Shown: positions 22,195-32,604, numbered from the stretch's first letter. The stretch: 64,000 nt of DNA from Tridacna crocea (GCA_943736015.1 OX031060.1:2004001-2068000); one strand, 5' to 3'. A program made the numbers and translations. The notes: generated by a model from the sequence alone, not told the origin.

Positions 22195-22422
22195 TTAGCT
22201 ATTTACCAAACCACAAAATTCTAGACTTGTCCAAATTGAAGGCACTTGCAGACGACAAAATAAATGGGACTCAAAAACTGAAATTTGGTTTTTGAAGGGT
22301 AGAAAAAATAGTGGGAAAAAGAGAAATTGCTGGTTACCAGCACTTTCTCTTTTTTTCCACAATGTTTTCAAACGCATTCTTTCTTAGGGTCGTGAAAAGG
22401 GGATTGTTTGGGAAAGGGTTAA
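22195..22422 (-). repeat. MITE, type A, inside the 15-kb transposon
   Basis: It is near full length. The left site is TTAG and the right TTAA. One end has the TTTACCA variant and the other the TTTGGGAAA variant. Confidence 0.9.
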
Positions 22423-22699
22423 GCTGCTGATGGCTGAAAGGATAGTATATGTTGTAGTAGTGAGGAAGTTCCAGAAACACATGGAGAGACACACGACATG
22501 ATATTTGTAGGATATCTAACATGGTTTTAGACACTATTTCAGTTATATCTCTGTGGTCAGTGTACCCAGCCATGCTTTCCTTTAGCTTCTTTTACTGGTA
22601 ACGCGCACCATTCTTTCAAACCTACTGACTGCTTTTTCTGAAAATATTAAACTACATTAAAAGGGTAGCAGAGAGGAATTAATCACAATGACTAAAACC

Positions 22700-22790
22700 A
22701 AACCACGGGAATAATCTGGTCGAACTGTTGAATCGAACTTGTGACCCGTGGGTTTCAAGCCCTGAGCATTGGCGACTGGATTACCATTTT
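22700..22790 (-). repeat. tRNA-like SINE fragment
   Basis: On the - strand a B-box-like CAAGTTCGATTC lies downstream of GTAATCCAGTCG. It is a weak match and not an intact tRNA. Confidence 0.4.
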
Positions 22791-23111
22791 CGGCCTATGT
22801 GCTTTTGTTGCAACTGAAATATTATTAAAAACGAAGTTCTCACTAAGTTAAAGAAAGAAACGCTAAAAGGCGCCTACATTTTTTTGATATGCCGAATCGT
22901 TAAATAAATGGTGGAAACCCTTCTTTTGTTTATTCAATTTCAAATCATTCCTCATTGTCAGGACCGTTTTTAAAACAAGATCAAACATTGACGAACTGTG
23001 AGGCTTCTGTGGCTGTAAGGCAAAACCTCAATTTTAAATCGACAAACAAACGAATTTACAGGATCAAACATGTTCTAAAAGCACAAAAGTGTGATGACAC
23101 CGTGCAAAATC

Positions 23112-23158
23112 GTAATATTCTTGTGTGTGTGTATATACTCGTATATATATATATACTA
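23112..23158. repeat. Short TG/TA microsatellite
   Basis: TGTGTGTGTATA is followed by TATATATATA. Confidence 0.7.
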
Positions 23159-23222
23159 CTTGGACTTTGATAGGGATCACTGACATATTTCTGTATGGGT
23201 TTATATGTTACAACAGTTTTGC

Positions 23223-23447
23223 ATAAACTCTTTACGATACTACAAAATTCTAGATCTGTCCAAGTTAAAAGCATTTGCTGACCAAAAACTATATGAAACG
23301 TTCACTATGCTGTCTGTCATAGGGTAGAAAACATCGTTGGAAAAGGAGAAAATGCTGGTATCCAGCATTTCCCCTTTTCCAACAATGTTTTCCAAAGGCT
23401 TCTTTCTCAGTATCTTTAATAGTCGGCATTGTGAGGTAAAGGCTTAA
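23223..23447 (-). repeat. MITE, type A, inside the 15-kb transposon
   Basis: The core is near-perfect with TTGG and CCAA replacing GTGG and CCAC, a paired change. The ends are TAAA and TTAA. Confidence 0.88.
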
Positions 23448-23699
23448 AGATCCATTTCCACTGGTCCTTTTATTGATCAGAGTAGCGATGTAAGATATTG
23501 TAAAACCATACATAGTACATGCCACATATATACATGTATTTAGAGTGAATCTTTTAGGGTGATCCCTAGCAAATTTTGAGTAGTATATATATAGGGTCTA
23601 TCATAAGTTGGTATTTGAGGGAAAAATTATTGGACGAGTCTAGAAAACATCTTATCACGTGAACATCTGGCAAGCCTAGCAGCAATTTGTTTTGTCGAC

Positions 23700-24710
23700 G
23701 AATTAAATTGAGAAATAATCTTCTTTCTATCGTGGTTTATCGTTCATTATAACATGACACGCGACTTCGGCTCTATAAACACAGTGCAAGGAAAACGTGG
23801 TAAAATCTGCGACAATCCATGTAGATCATCCTATAATTGGAGTGCAACACGCGAAAAGGTTCATTCGGACATTTGCGTAAAGTGTCCTCCCGGATTAGCC
23901 TGCGCGGACTGCGCAGGCTAATCCGAGACGGCACTTTACGACTACCTTAGATTTTGTGTTACAGTAGACTTGCGTAAAACAGAAAATCACATAAAATCGG
24001 AAAGTGTCGTTTCGGATTAGCCTGTGCGGACTGCACACGCTGATCCGAGACGACGCTTTACGCAAATGTCCGAATGACCCTTTTCGCGTGTTGCACTCCA
24101 TATCGAGTGACGTCATTCAATGAGTGAGTTATTCAATTGAACATAATCTTCATCCGCGTTTTTACTCTAAGTTTAAACTTGTTTTTATTTCACTAAGAAT
24201 TGGCCATGTTAGAATCGAAATAATCTTCTTTCTGTCGTGGTTTATCGTACAATAAACCACGTTGTGAGTTTTGAGGCGCAATGAATAACCCACTCGGGCT
24301 ATCGCCCTCGTGGATTATTTATTGCGCCGCATAACTCATAATTGTGGTTTATTGAACGATAAACCACGATAGAAAGAAAATTATTTCTTAAATAAACCAC
24401 GGTTGTGAGTTATAGGGGACAATAAACAATCCACGAGGACGATAGCCCCAGTGGTTTATTCATTGCGCCTCATAACTCACAACGAGGTTTACTGAACGAT
24501 AAACCACGATAGAAAGAAGATTATTTGAATTCTAAAATGAACAACTCTTAGTCAAAGGAAAATAAGTTCATAACGCGGATAAAGATTATGTTCCATTGAA
24601 TAACTCCCTTACTTTATACAGAATGATGTCACTGTACATGTACATGTACCTGGTGAGTGTTGCAGATTTTACCAAGCTTTCATTGCACAGTGTTTATAGA
24701 GCTGAATTCG
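23700..24710. repeat. Composite foldback element
   Basis: CTCTATAAACACAGTGCAAG at 23772 pairs with its mirror at about 24690. CATAATCTTCATCCGCG pairs with CGCGGATAAAGATTATG. The internal blocks GTGGTTTATCGT and ATAAACCACG repeat several times in both directions. The left arm is interrupted by the element at 23838-24100. Confidence 0.75.
23838..24100. mobile_element. 263-bp TIR element nested in the foldback
   Basis: The ends TGGAGTGCAACACGCGAAAA and its mirror are nearly perfect over about 45 bp (one side CATTTGCGTAAAG). The interior holds two GGATTAGCCTGCGCGGACTG palindromes. I could not assign a target duplication. Confidence 0.8.
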
Positions 24711-24799
24711 AGTTAGAATAGAATTTTTAAAAAATGTAATTTTTTTCTATATTAGATAACCGTTTCTAAAAAATTATAGTTCATGATCTATATGTGCGT

Positions 24800-24910
24800 A
24801 TTAAACACTAAGGCTGCTAAGCGCGACTGACTGTCCTGTTGTGGACAATATAGATTAAGATCAGACAGCATAGAACGTGAAGTCTGATCTTGGATCTTCA
24901 AGGTTCGACA
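24800..24910. repeat. Short AGATCAGAC palindrome
   Basis: AGATTAAGATCAGACAGCAT is followed by the mirror-like GTCTGATCTTGGATCT. Confidence 0.55.
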
Positions 24911-25660
24911 ACGACATATTTTTCTTCCAGAAAATAAATCTGAAATAGGCATATTTGGTCTTTACTATCGGTTTATCAGTTTCATCTAATTATACTTTGC
25001 AGGATAAGAGTAAAAATTTACGTGAAGCCTATACATTTCTTTGACAGGTGTGTACATCACGGGTGATAGTCCCATGGAAATATAATATGTTTTAGTTGCG
25101 TCAAAAGATGATAAAAATGCAGCTTTGTTATAATCACCAATTTTGACAATAAAGTTCTTAGATAATTCTGGGTCATCAATCAAAGTTTCAGAAATGGGGC
25201 TTATGATTACACAGAGTTGACCAATTATGGCACTATTTGCTTGTCAAACGCGTGTGAGATAACAGAATGCAGAATACCAAACAAGTCATCACATAATTAT
25301 GAACCCATAAAATATGTTCAGTCTAATAATTGACTGAATCTGGAGGAAGAGTGGTCCTTAGACAAACAGAAAAAAATCATGAACAAACAAAATCAAAAGA
25401 GCTGTGCTGTAGAAAAAGGGGGCTTACTACATCCCGGTGATGTTTGATACCAACTAAGTTGTCACATCATAGGTCTATCAAATCCATATTGTACAGCGAC
25501 TGACTGACTCATTTGGTAGACCTGTCCTTTCACATGTAGAAAATTGAACAATGGCGAAAACTTTCGACCCAGGTCAGCCTGCGGGGACTGATTGCTTTAT
25601 ATAATGTATCAGAGGTATCAAAACCCCATTTTCCGTAGCGCACAAGAAATCACAATTTTA
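24911..25660. other. Non-coding transposon interior
   Basis: It resembles a worn copy of the CATGCTCTG element further right (shared CAAGTCATCACATAATTATG) but termini are unclear. Confidence 0.4.
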
Positions 25661-25923
25661 TGAGTCATACTCTGGCAAAACGGGGCTTAATGTATCTCCG
25701 TGATGCACGATACCATGCAAGTCATTGTATGATTACAGATCAATAAAATCCATTTGGTCGAACAACTGATTGAATCGTGAGGTAAACTTGTCCCTGTACA
25801 TGCATAAAATGTATCAATAGTGGAAAGTTTCAGCCTAGATCAGCCTGCACGGACTGCGCAGGGTGATCTGGGTTGATACGTTTCGCAGACGCATTGAGCT
25901 CCCTTTTCGCGGAGCATGGCTCA
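25661..25923. mobile_element. GAGCCATGCTCTG-ended element, copy 1
   Basis: The ends TGAGTCATACTCTG and GGAGCATGGCTCA are inverted. The interior includes the GATCAGCCTGCACGGACTGC palindrome. Confidence 0.6.
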
Positions 25924-26148
25924 AGTGTTTATAAGCAGCCAATTGGAAGCATCAGGCTCAGATGGTAATACACATTCTTAGTAAGTGATCGCTTGTTCGA
26001 ACACTGGAGCGGCCGAACTTTTTTTTAAAGAATTTATCGATAGTCATTGCTACAGGGTTTATTCTTTCACCGCTGAACATTTTTAAGACGGTTCGAGTGG
26101 CAAAATAACCAGCGGCTATGCTTAATTGTGGTATGGAAAACATCAATA

Positions 26149-26192
26149 TGTGTACTGGCCGCCGTGATTATGTGTACTGGCCGCCGTGATAT
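26149..26192. repeat. 22-bp tandem duplication
   Basis: ATGTGTACTGGCCGCCGTGA occurs twice in direct succession. Confidence 0.9.
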
Positions 26193-26583
26193 TGGTAAGA
26201 TGATATTGAAATCGGAGTAAAATATCAAATAATACATGGATATACAATGCAAAAATTACGAAAATCAAAGAGCTTTAATCAGAATATCAAAACAGTCTAG
26301 CTAGACCAGTTTTGGCCTTTTGAAACTAGATGATAAGGCATAATCAGTATAATTCTGGATAATTTCAGACTTTCAAAGGGCAAATCGAAAATTCTAATAA
26401 AAAGGTCGATCGGGAAAATAATCAAAATACAATGAACAAAATGACCTCCTAGGCAAAGAACTAAGTGTTATTAAAAACAAAAAAAATCTTGTGAGCCCAC
26501 AAAGCACTTTCTGCTAAAACTGTTGGAAGTGGATTTTCACCAAGAAAAGTTTTCTTTCTATAAATGAACAAAACTTTCAGATT
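26193..26583. other. Sequence 3' of the SAM-HECT gene
   Basis: No feature recognised; it is expected to include the 3' untranslated region. Confidence 0.4.
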
Positions 26584-28314
26584 TTAAATTATGTCCATCA
26601 CCCAAATGTTGGACTCCAGAACGGCCATGAATTCTGACTTGAACATTGGGTAGCTTTCAAAGGTCCTTGACAATTCAAGCAGGCAGGAACATGTGTGTGC
26701 CACAGGTCTTCTAGCTAAACCAACAACATTGACGAAAGAAACGTCTATTTTTTCTGTCAGAAGTAAATCTGATCCGGTGCAAAACCTTAGAAATTTTCTT
26801 AAAAGATCCCCGCTCAATTCCCTGACAAATCGTTGCAGATGTTTTGCGACAGTTTGCTCTTCTGATGTCATGGACTCCGGAAACTTTAGCATGTTGTTAA
26901 TCACTCTAGAATTAGGAATGAGGTCCTTGTACAGCTTATTCAGTTTCTCCTCCGATATTTCTATGTTTTTCATTACAGGCTGAAAACAGTCAATGATAAA
27001 CATGGGGACTTGAATGATTTCTTTGTGGGCAATTTCTTGCAATAGTTTTGAAATATTCTCTTCGGTAGGGGCAGTTTTGCAATCGTAATGATCTAAGATG
27101 TCTAGAAGCTCATCCTTATCTACAGAGGCAAAATCAGTAATTGCTACCTTCAAAGTTTTGACTTCGTCTTCGGGTATGAGATCAAAGAAAGCGTCTATTA
27201 TCGAAGTAGTCACAGAATTAAAAAAAGAGAGCTGCAGAAAAGGCAACGATATTCTCACGGGCATGTAACCGCACTTCTTCCATCCAAAATGTAAAATTTT
27301 GGCCACTGACTGCCATTCTTCTTCACCAAAGTCATGTCGAAGATATGGTACTTTGAATTTTGTCCCTGTTGCACACTGGTCATAAAATGATGTCCAAAAT
27401 TCGGACAAAGCGTCTCTAGTCACACCACCGTCATCTGCTGCGGCTTCCATGTTGCCGTCTGGCATTACCATAAGGATAGAAACAATATCTGTAGCTACAT
27501 CAATATCCTTAAATGATTGAATAAGTTCTTTCAACAGGTGACCCCGGTGAAGTTTCAACGTAACTTCCTTTGGTTGTAAAGCGGGGATGTCATTAGGTGT
27601 CACTGGTTCAATATCCGGTAGCTCAGGTGCTGTACCAGCTCCTGTAACACCAGAAATTTCCATGGCTTGAGAAATTATATCACTGGAAGAGGATGCGACT
27701 GGCCTATCGGACACTTCTGATTCAGAATTACTGTCTTCTTCTTGAGCTGTTTCATTTTCTTTCGACGATGTGGCCAAATAGAATCTCAGTAAAGGCAATT
27801 TTGTTTGTTCGTACATTTCTGAGACAGTTGTTTCATCATCTATGGGCCGATCTGAAAAGTCCCACAGATCTAGACAAAATTCAGTCACATGACCTTTTGG
27901 TGAGTATCCGTTCGGGAAAAAGAGGGATATGGCTTCTGACAGTATCTCTTTTTTGGTAGCTGTCTTGCAGACCACGGTCTTCCTAGTTCCACCTCCCTTC
28001 TTTTTCCGAACTTGTATGCTCCTTTTGTGATGCTTGTGGATCCACCCAAGTTCTATTAGTCTCGTCTGTTTTGCAGCAAACCTATTGCCGTAAGGCCTAT
28101 GTGGATTTCTCATATCGCCTTGGTCTGATACGTTTGTGGTATTTTTATTGTTTGTTGCCTTTTCCAACTTTTCTTGTAGAACCTTTAACAACTGGTGTCG
28201 TTTTGTCTGTGGATTCCGCTGCAGATGTGCTCGTAGTCTAAGTCTGTCTCCGTGATGAGGTAAGTAAGTTGACAACTCTTCGTCCGTCATGTGATTTACA
28301 ACGTCTGGCGTTAT
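26584..28314 (-). CDS. SAM-HECT protein, exon 2 (HECT E3 ubiquitin-ligase-like)
   Basis: This exon encodes residues 26-601 of a predicted 601-residue protein. The acceptor ATTTTAG precedes 28314, and eight residues (ITPDVVNH) lie upstream of the internal methionine. Residues 26-55 finish a SAM-like domain. Residues 90-220 are basic, then acidic and serine-rich, with a conserved-looking block (RLIELGWIHKHHKRS, then FFPNGYSPKGH). From about residue 273 a HECT domain follows: the N-lobe has DDGGVTRDALSEF at 319-331, and the C-lobe has RPVAHTCSCLLEL with the thioester cysteine C567, followed by FESYPMFKSEF near the end. HECT proteins pass ubiquitin from an E2 to a lysine through this cysteine. 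Proteins annotated as G2/M-phase E3 ligase-like (G2E3-like) in animal genomes look similar. Its role in transposition is unknown; modifying transposase or host restriction factors is a guess. Confidence 0.85.
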   Translation of the reverse strand: MTPDVVNHMTDEELSTYLPHHGDRLRLRAHLQRNPQTKRHQLLKVLQEKLEKATNNKNTTNVSDQGDMRNPHRPYGNRFAAKQTRLIELGWIHKHHKRSIQVRKKKGGGTRKTVVCKTATKKEILSEAISLFFPNGYSPKGHVTEFCLDLWDFSDRPIDDETTVSEMYEQTKLPLLRFYLATSSKENETAQEEDSNSESEVSDRPVASSSSDIISQAMEISGVTGAGTAPELPDIEPVTPNDIPALQPKEVTLKLHRGHLLKELIQSFKDIDVATDIVSILMVMPDGNMEAAADDGGVTRDALSEFWTSFYDQCATGTKFKVPYLRHDFGEEEWQSVAKILHFGWKKCGYMPVRISLPFLQLSFFNSVTTSIIDAFFDLIPEDEVKTLKVAITDFASVDKDELLDILDHYDCKTAPTEENISKLLQEIAHKEIIQVPMFIIDCFQPVMKNIEISEEKLNKLYKDLIPNSRVINNMLKFPESMTSEEQTVAKHLQRFVRELSGDLLRKFLRFCTGSDLLLTEKIDVSFVNVVGLARRPVAHTCSCLLELSRTFESYPMFKSEFMAVLESNIWVMDII

Positions 28315-28711
28315 CTAAAATATATAACAAGAAATAAAATTAAATGCATGATATTCACATAAATGCAACATGTTTTGGGAGAGGAAAGTATCGACGACAG
28401 TAAGTCTGCAGGCTTATACATGACAACACTTTTTGTAGATCAGAAGTGTACCTGGTTTAAAAGGTGGCCAAAAGTAATCAATGCGGGTGTTAACATGTTT
28501 TAAATTTAAATTACGCCATTTCAAAGCTTGGACATTATTGCGAAAATTACATTCTGTTATTGTACGATCATTCCAAGTGTAAGTCGCCAACTTGGCAACT
28601 TTTTATCTAGTTTTAAACTTCATTGTTTTACGGCGTCTAACTATCGACCCCACCTTACAACAACAGAATGGCATATTCAAAATAATTTCAGTAACTTAAT
28701 TTAAATACAAA
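28315..28711. other. SAM-HECT intron, unassigned part
   Basis: Nothing recognised between the acceptor at 28315 and the next element. Confidence 0.4.
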
Positions 28712-28960
28712 TGAGCCATGTTCTAACAAAACAGGTTTTAATGTACCTCAGTGATACCAGGCAAGTCATCACATAATTATGGACCCAATATAGCAACTTC
28801 TTTAACCAACTAAATCAGGTAGACTGGTCCTTTGACTTACAGAAAATTTACCAATAGCGAAAAGTTTCAGCCCAGATCAGCCTGCGCGGACTGGGCAGGC
28901 TGATTTGGGTCGATATTTTTCGCAGATGCATTTTGCCCCTTTTCACAGAGCATGGCTCAA
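28712..28960. mobile_element. GAGCCATGCTCTG-ended element, copy 2
   Basis: The left end is TGAGCCATGTTCT and the right ACAGAGCATGGCTCA. The middle has AGATCAGCCTGCGCGGACTG. It lies in the SAM-HECT intron. Confidence 0.65.
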
Positions 28961-29102
28961 ATGCATTTTGAAAACTATTTTTGGCCGCTACTGGGCATTT
29001 AATAACCCCCATCCCCCTGGTTTTTTATGTGCCATTTTCGAGTTTCTTCCCAGAGGCTGAAGAATAATTTTACCTCAAAGCAATAATTCGATCCTCACCT
29101 AA

Positions 29103-29545
29103 CACGGCGGGGAATCACGTGACACAACAACAACAACAATGACCGTTATTTGAAAAAATTCCCCGACTTCAGGTAAGAAAATCTTCAATAACTCCATGAC
29201 CGATTGGAATTTGGTTTGAAGCAGAGAAGGCGGAAGGACTCCGGGGATTTGCTTGATGTGTTAGATTTTTTAAACAACACCTGATAAAAAAGTTATTGAC
29301 GAGCAAACAAATTTTTTACCCTGGATAATTTGTTTGCTCCTCAATAACTTTTTTATCAGGTGTTTTTTAAAAAATTTAACACATCAAGCAAATCCCCGGA
29401 GTCCTTCCGCCTTCTCTGCTTCAAACCAAATTCCAATCGGTCACGTATTAACGGAATTATTGAAGATTTTCTTACCTGAAGTTGGGGAATTTTTTCAAAT
29501 AACGGTTATTGTTGTTGTTGTTGTGTCACGTGATTCCCCGCCGTG
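29103..29545. mobile_element. 443-bp foldback MITE with 6-bp duplication
   Basis: The two arms of about 210 bp are almost perfect inverted copies around a 13-bp spacer at 29314-29326. The ends are CACGGCGGGGAATCACGTGA. Exact ACCTAA copies lie at 29097-29102 and 29546-29551. The near-identity of the arms suggests a recent insertion into the SAM-HECT intron. Confidence 0.92.
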
Positions 29546-29551
29546 ACCTAA

Positions 29552-30495
29552 GGAGCCAAGTAATTCGTTGAAATGTCCTTTTACGAGATATTACAGATCT
29601 TCAGCTGAGCACTGAAACCGCGGACACATTTAAAAAAAGTGATGTGTCGCTGTGATATAACTGAAAGCTTGTTGGCAGCAGCATAGAACACTGCACAATC
29701 AACCAATCAATTATATTCAATGAGTCAAGCGAATAAAAGAAAATGCTTGTAGCCAAAATGTTCTAACGAAATAGATAAATCAAACACGTAGACTAAATTT
29801 TCCACCCCGTCAGATCTGAATCTAAACCACTTGCTAAAATCAACTCAGAATATCCTTTACTATCACAGATAAATACTCTATGGCCAAGGCGAAGAAAAGT
29901 TCAAAGACTATAGTACAAGTACAAAAGCAAGGAAACACACGGACAGACGACGACCCGTCGCGCGATGTATCTTTTCTTAGAGAGAAATAAAATCTCCCGT
30001 TCATTCTTGCTAGAATTGGTGACAAATTTACACGGCAATGTATCAGTAACTAACCTCTAGTTTTCCTCAACGCTTAGTCTATCTCAGCACTGGAAACTAT
30101 CAGAAAGTGAATTACTTATATTTGAATTTAACAGTTTACTGCTTGATCTGTCGTTGTATTGAAATATGCCACAGTAATTTCGAAATGCACGAAATGCACG
30201 TGCCCATATTACACTCGTAACTGCAGGTTAGATTCCAGTTCTTTTGGTACGGTATGAACCAAAAGCATGGATATAAGCCAATTTTCTGTAACATAATATA
30301 GAGTCTACAGGAGAATTCGAACATAATGAATACCAGTACTTTTGATAAGTAACAAGAGATCATCATTTTTACATTTCTGTATGTGCAACTTTTACAGCGT
30401 GTAAGTTGCAAATACGACACTTGTTCGGCAATATGGAATGTCCATCATCAGTTTCACATGCATTTTGCATTGTTTTTACTCATCGTATGAACCTA
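29552..30495. other. SAM-HECT intron, unassigned part
   Basis: No gene or repeat family recognised. Confidence 0.4.
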
Positions 30496-30577
30496 TCAAT
30501 CCTTTACCAGATAACAAAATTTTAGAGCTTTCTACTCGGACAGCATTTGTAGACGATAAAATAAATGTGACACAAAA
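30496..30577 (-). repeat. MITE L-arm fragment in the transposon
   Basis: CCTTTACCAGATAACAAAAT to GATAAAATAAATGTGAC matches the L arm; core and S arm are absent. Confidence 0.75.
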
Positions 30578-30580
30578 TAA

Positions 30581-30618
30581 AAAAGTTATAACTAGGCTAA
30601 AAAGTTATAACTAGGCTA
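30581..30618. repeat. 19-bp tandem duplication
   Basis: AAAAGTTATAACTAGGCT occurs twice in succession. Confidence 0.85.
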
Positions 30619-30941
30619 CGTAGGTATTGTTATATTTCGCGCCAATATTTACGCATAGGCTTATGGTAATTTGACATGATCAATAGGATACGTCGACGAT
30701 ATGGTATGATTTTCAAATAAGTGTGGTGACGCCATACCAGATTTCATAAAAAATAGACAAAGTTACTGATTGCACCACAACCATTAAAGCGCCAGAATTG
30801 AACCTTTTTACCGATTGTAGCCGTTAATTTTCTTCACGCCTGCATATAATTATTTTTGTAGATCTTTTTCTGAGTATTTTTACATAAAATATTTAACTGA
30901 TTGCAAAGAAGTCGAAGTAGGGTACTGGGGAACTATATGTA

Positions 30942-31199
30942 TGACTCATGCTCTGTAAAAAGAGGGTATACTGGCGCATCTGCAAAGAGTACTGACCCCA
31001 GTCAGCCTCGAAAGCTAACCTGAATCGAAATAATTTGCTATCGATCAATATTCCGCATGTCAAAGAACCATTCTACATCATGATTCAGTCGGTTGTGTTG
31101 GATAAAATTGGTTTCTTGGGTCAATAATTATGTGATGAACTACTTGCTGCGATGCATCACAGATATGCATTAAGCCCCCTTTTCACAGAGAATGGCTCT
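30942..31199. mobile_element. GAGCCATGCTCTG-ended element, copy 3
   Basis: The ends TGACTCATGCTCTG and CACAGAGAATGGCTC are inverted. The interior is in the opposite order to copies 1 and 2. Confidence 0.6.
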
Positions 31200-31424
31200 C
31201 TCACACAGAGATATATATCTAAAATGTAAATCATTATTATTATACTCTGATAGGGACAACAGCAGAAAACTGGTTGGCTACATGCAGTAAAAACGTGCAA
31301 ATAATGGATTGGTCTTTCCGATTGGTGACCGTTTTTTTTTAGATATACATGTACGAGCGTACTGCGGAGAGATCGTACGAATTTTGATACGACCCCAGAA
31401 AAAACACGTGACATTCCCCAAAAA

Positions 31425-31580
31425 CTTTACGGGTAACCACCATTTTCCCTCATCTATGCTCATAAATACTTTCAGTGCTTTCAAAGCCAATTTCCATAAT
31501 TTGAACAAAACTTAATTTGTCGTCTGCAACTTTGCTAAATTTGGACCAGTATAAAATTTTGTTTTCTTGTAATGACTTGA
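31425..31580 (+). repeat. MITE fragment in the transposon
   Basis: Half a core (GGTAACCACCATTTTCCC) and an L arm ending GTAATGACTTGA remain. Confidence 0.65.
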
Positions 31581-31599
31581 CGACCTGTTCAATACTTTA

Positions 31600-32085
31600 C
31601 ATTTATGTCTCGACAGCCATTGGACCTATCCATTTGTTCCTAGAGTTTTATTTATCAGTTCACAACCTCTGCAGCACGGCATCAATGAAATTGAAACTAA
31701 ATGTATGTCAACGGCTGGACAGGCTTTGACCGTAGAAATGAGTAAAAACAAGTTTCGCAAAAAGTTTGACAGAGGCTGGATTGGAACTCAAAATCTCTGG
31801 ATGACGAGCTTAACAGTTTATCAGTTTGGGACCAGAACTTGGCTTTACATATTTATGGAAGGCTTTTCACAACGACATTATACTTCCATCTGTAATGAGT
31901 AGACTCCCGTTAATGATCTTATTCGCCCGTATAAACTCCCTGTGAAGTTGTTGAAATACACCAGATTTTTGTATCCAAAATGTTGATTGTTACATAAGAG
32001 ATATCCAGAATTGGTATATTTCCACACATTTAAATTTTACATCCTAACCGAAAAAAAAGCAACATAATCAGAAGAACTATCCTAC
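31600..32085. other. SAM-HECT intron next to exon 1
   Basis: Nothing recognised. Confidence 0.4.
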
Positions 32086-32160
32086 CTTTTCTTCTTCCAT
32101 TTTTTTCGCAGCAGTCTCTGAGAGTCCAGAAATGAATATCTTGAAATTGTCCTGTTCCAT
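32086..32160 (-). CDS. SAM-HECT protein, exon 1
   Basis: Exon 1 runs from ATG at 32160 and encodes 25 residues (MEQDNFKIFISGLSETAAKK, then MEEEK). A donor GTAGGA follows at 32085, with the intron in phase 0. Joined to exon 2, the segment completes a SAM-like helical domain of about 55 residues: the MEEEK block runs into ITPDVVNHMTDEEL, the usual spacing of a SAM domain's middle helices. The exon lies just inside the right subterminal array, mirroring the transposase gene at the other end, so transcription probably starts in or next to the array. The exon is short, and its call rests on the splice signal and the domain completion. Confidence 0.75.
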
Positions 32161-32222
32161 TTTCTAACAGACGATCCAAGAAAATACGGAGAAAAGAAAC
32201 AGCGCAGATTATATAGTGATAA

Positions 32223-32557
32223 ACACGTTATTACGAGTTTGTGTTTCGCGTTACTGCGACTTTTTTCGCGTTATAACGTGTTTTAAAACACGTTATTACG
32301 AGAATTTTCGCGTTACTGCGACTTTTTTTTTACGTAATAACGTGTTTTAAAACACGTTATTACGAGAATTTTCGCGTTAGTGCGACTTTTTTTTTGCGTA
32401 ATAACGTGTTTTTAAAACACGTTATTACGAGAATTTTCGCGTTAGTGCGACTTTATTTGCGTTATAACGTGTTTTAAAACACGTTATTACGAGAATTTTC
32501 GCGTTAGTGCGACTTTTTTTGCGTTATTACGTGTTTTAACTTCACGTTATAACGTGT
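32223..32557 (-). repeat. Right subterminal array: five monomers plus a terminal half
   Basis: Monomers start at about 32223, 32288, 32352, 32417 and 32479, with a last half copy at 32542. On the - strand they read as the left array does, with GTCGCACTAACGCGAAAATT in the middle, so the two arrays form long inverted repeats. Spacers are TTTTAAAA rather than the left array's AATATAAA. The 5' exon of the SAM-HECT gene begins 62 bp inside the array. Confidence 0.92.
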
Positions 32558-32560
32558 TTT

Positions 32561-32604
32561 AAAAAAATAGTTTACCTTCATTCTGACACTTGTAGGCTTT
32601 CGTA
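32561..32604 (-). repeat. Right terminal inverted repeat of the 15-kb transposon
   Basis: Read on the - strand it starts TACGAAAGCCTACAAGTGTC and differs from the left terminus at two of the first 20 positions. It lies between the last array palindrome and the target duplication. Confidence 0.88.

Larger units (their letters stand above)
17588..32604 (+). mobile_element. 15.0-kb DDE/HECT DNA transposon, apparently complete
   Basis: The element is delimited by a perfect 6-bp duplication AAATAT on both sides and by terminal inverted repeats that begin TACGAAAGCCTA and stay similar for about 27 bp. Inside each end lies an inverted array of 63-65-bp monomers. Two convergent intron-containing genes occupy the two ends: a DDE integrase-type transposase on the + strand next to the left array and a SAM-HECT protein on the - strand next to the right array. 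Both frames are open and keep their catalytic residues, so the copy may still be functional. The flanking halves of a hairpin-core MITE (L arm at 17518-17587, core at 32611 onward) rejoin across the insertion, which confirms the ends. The integrase-like transposase with 6-bp duplication recalls the IS3EU superfamily; that placement is from memory and unverified. Confidence 0.9.
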
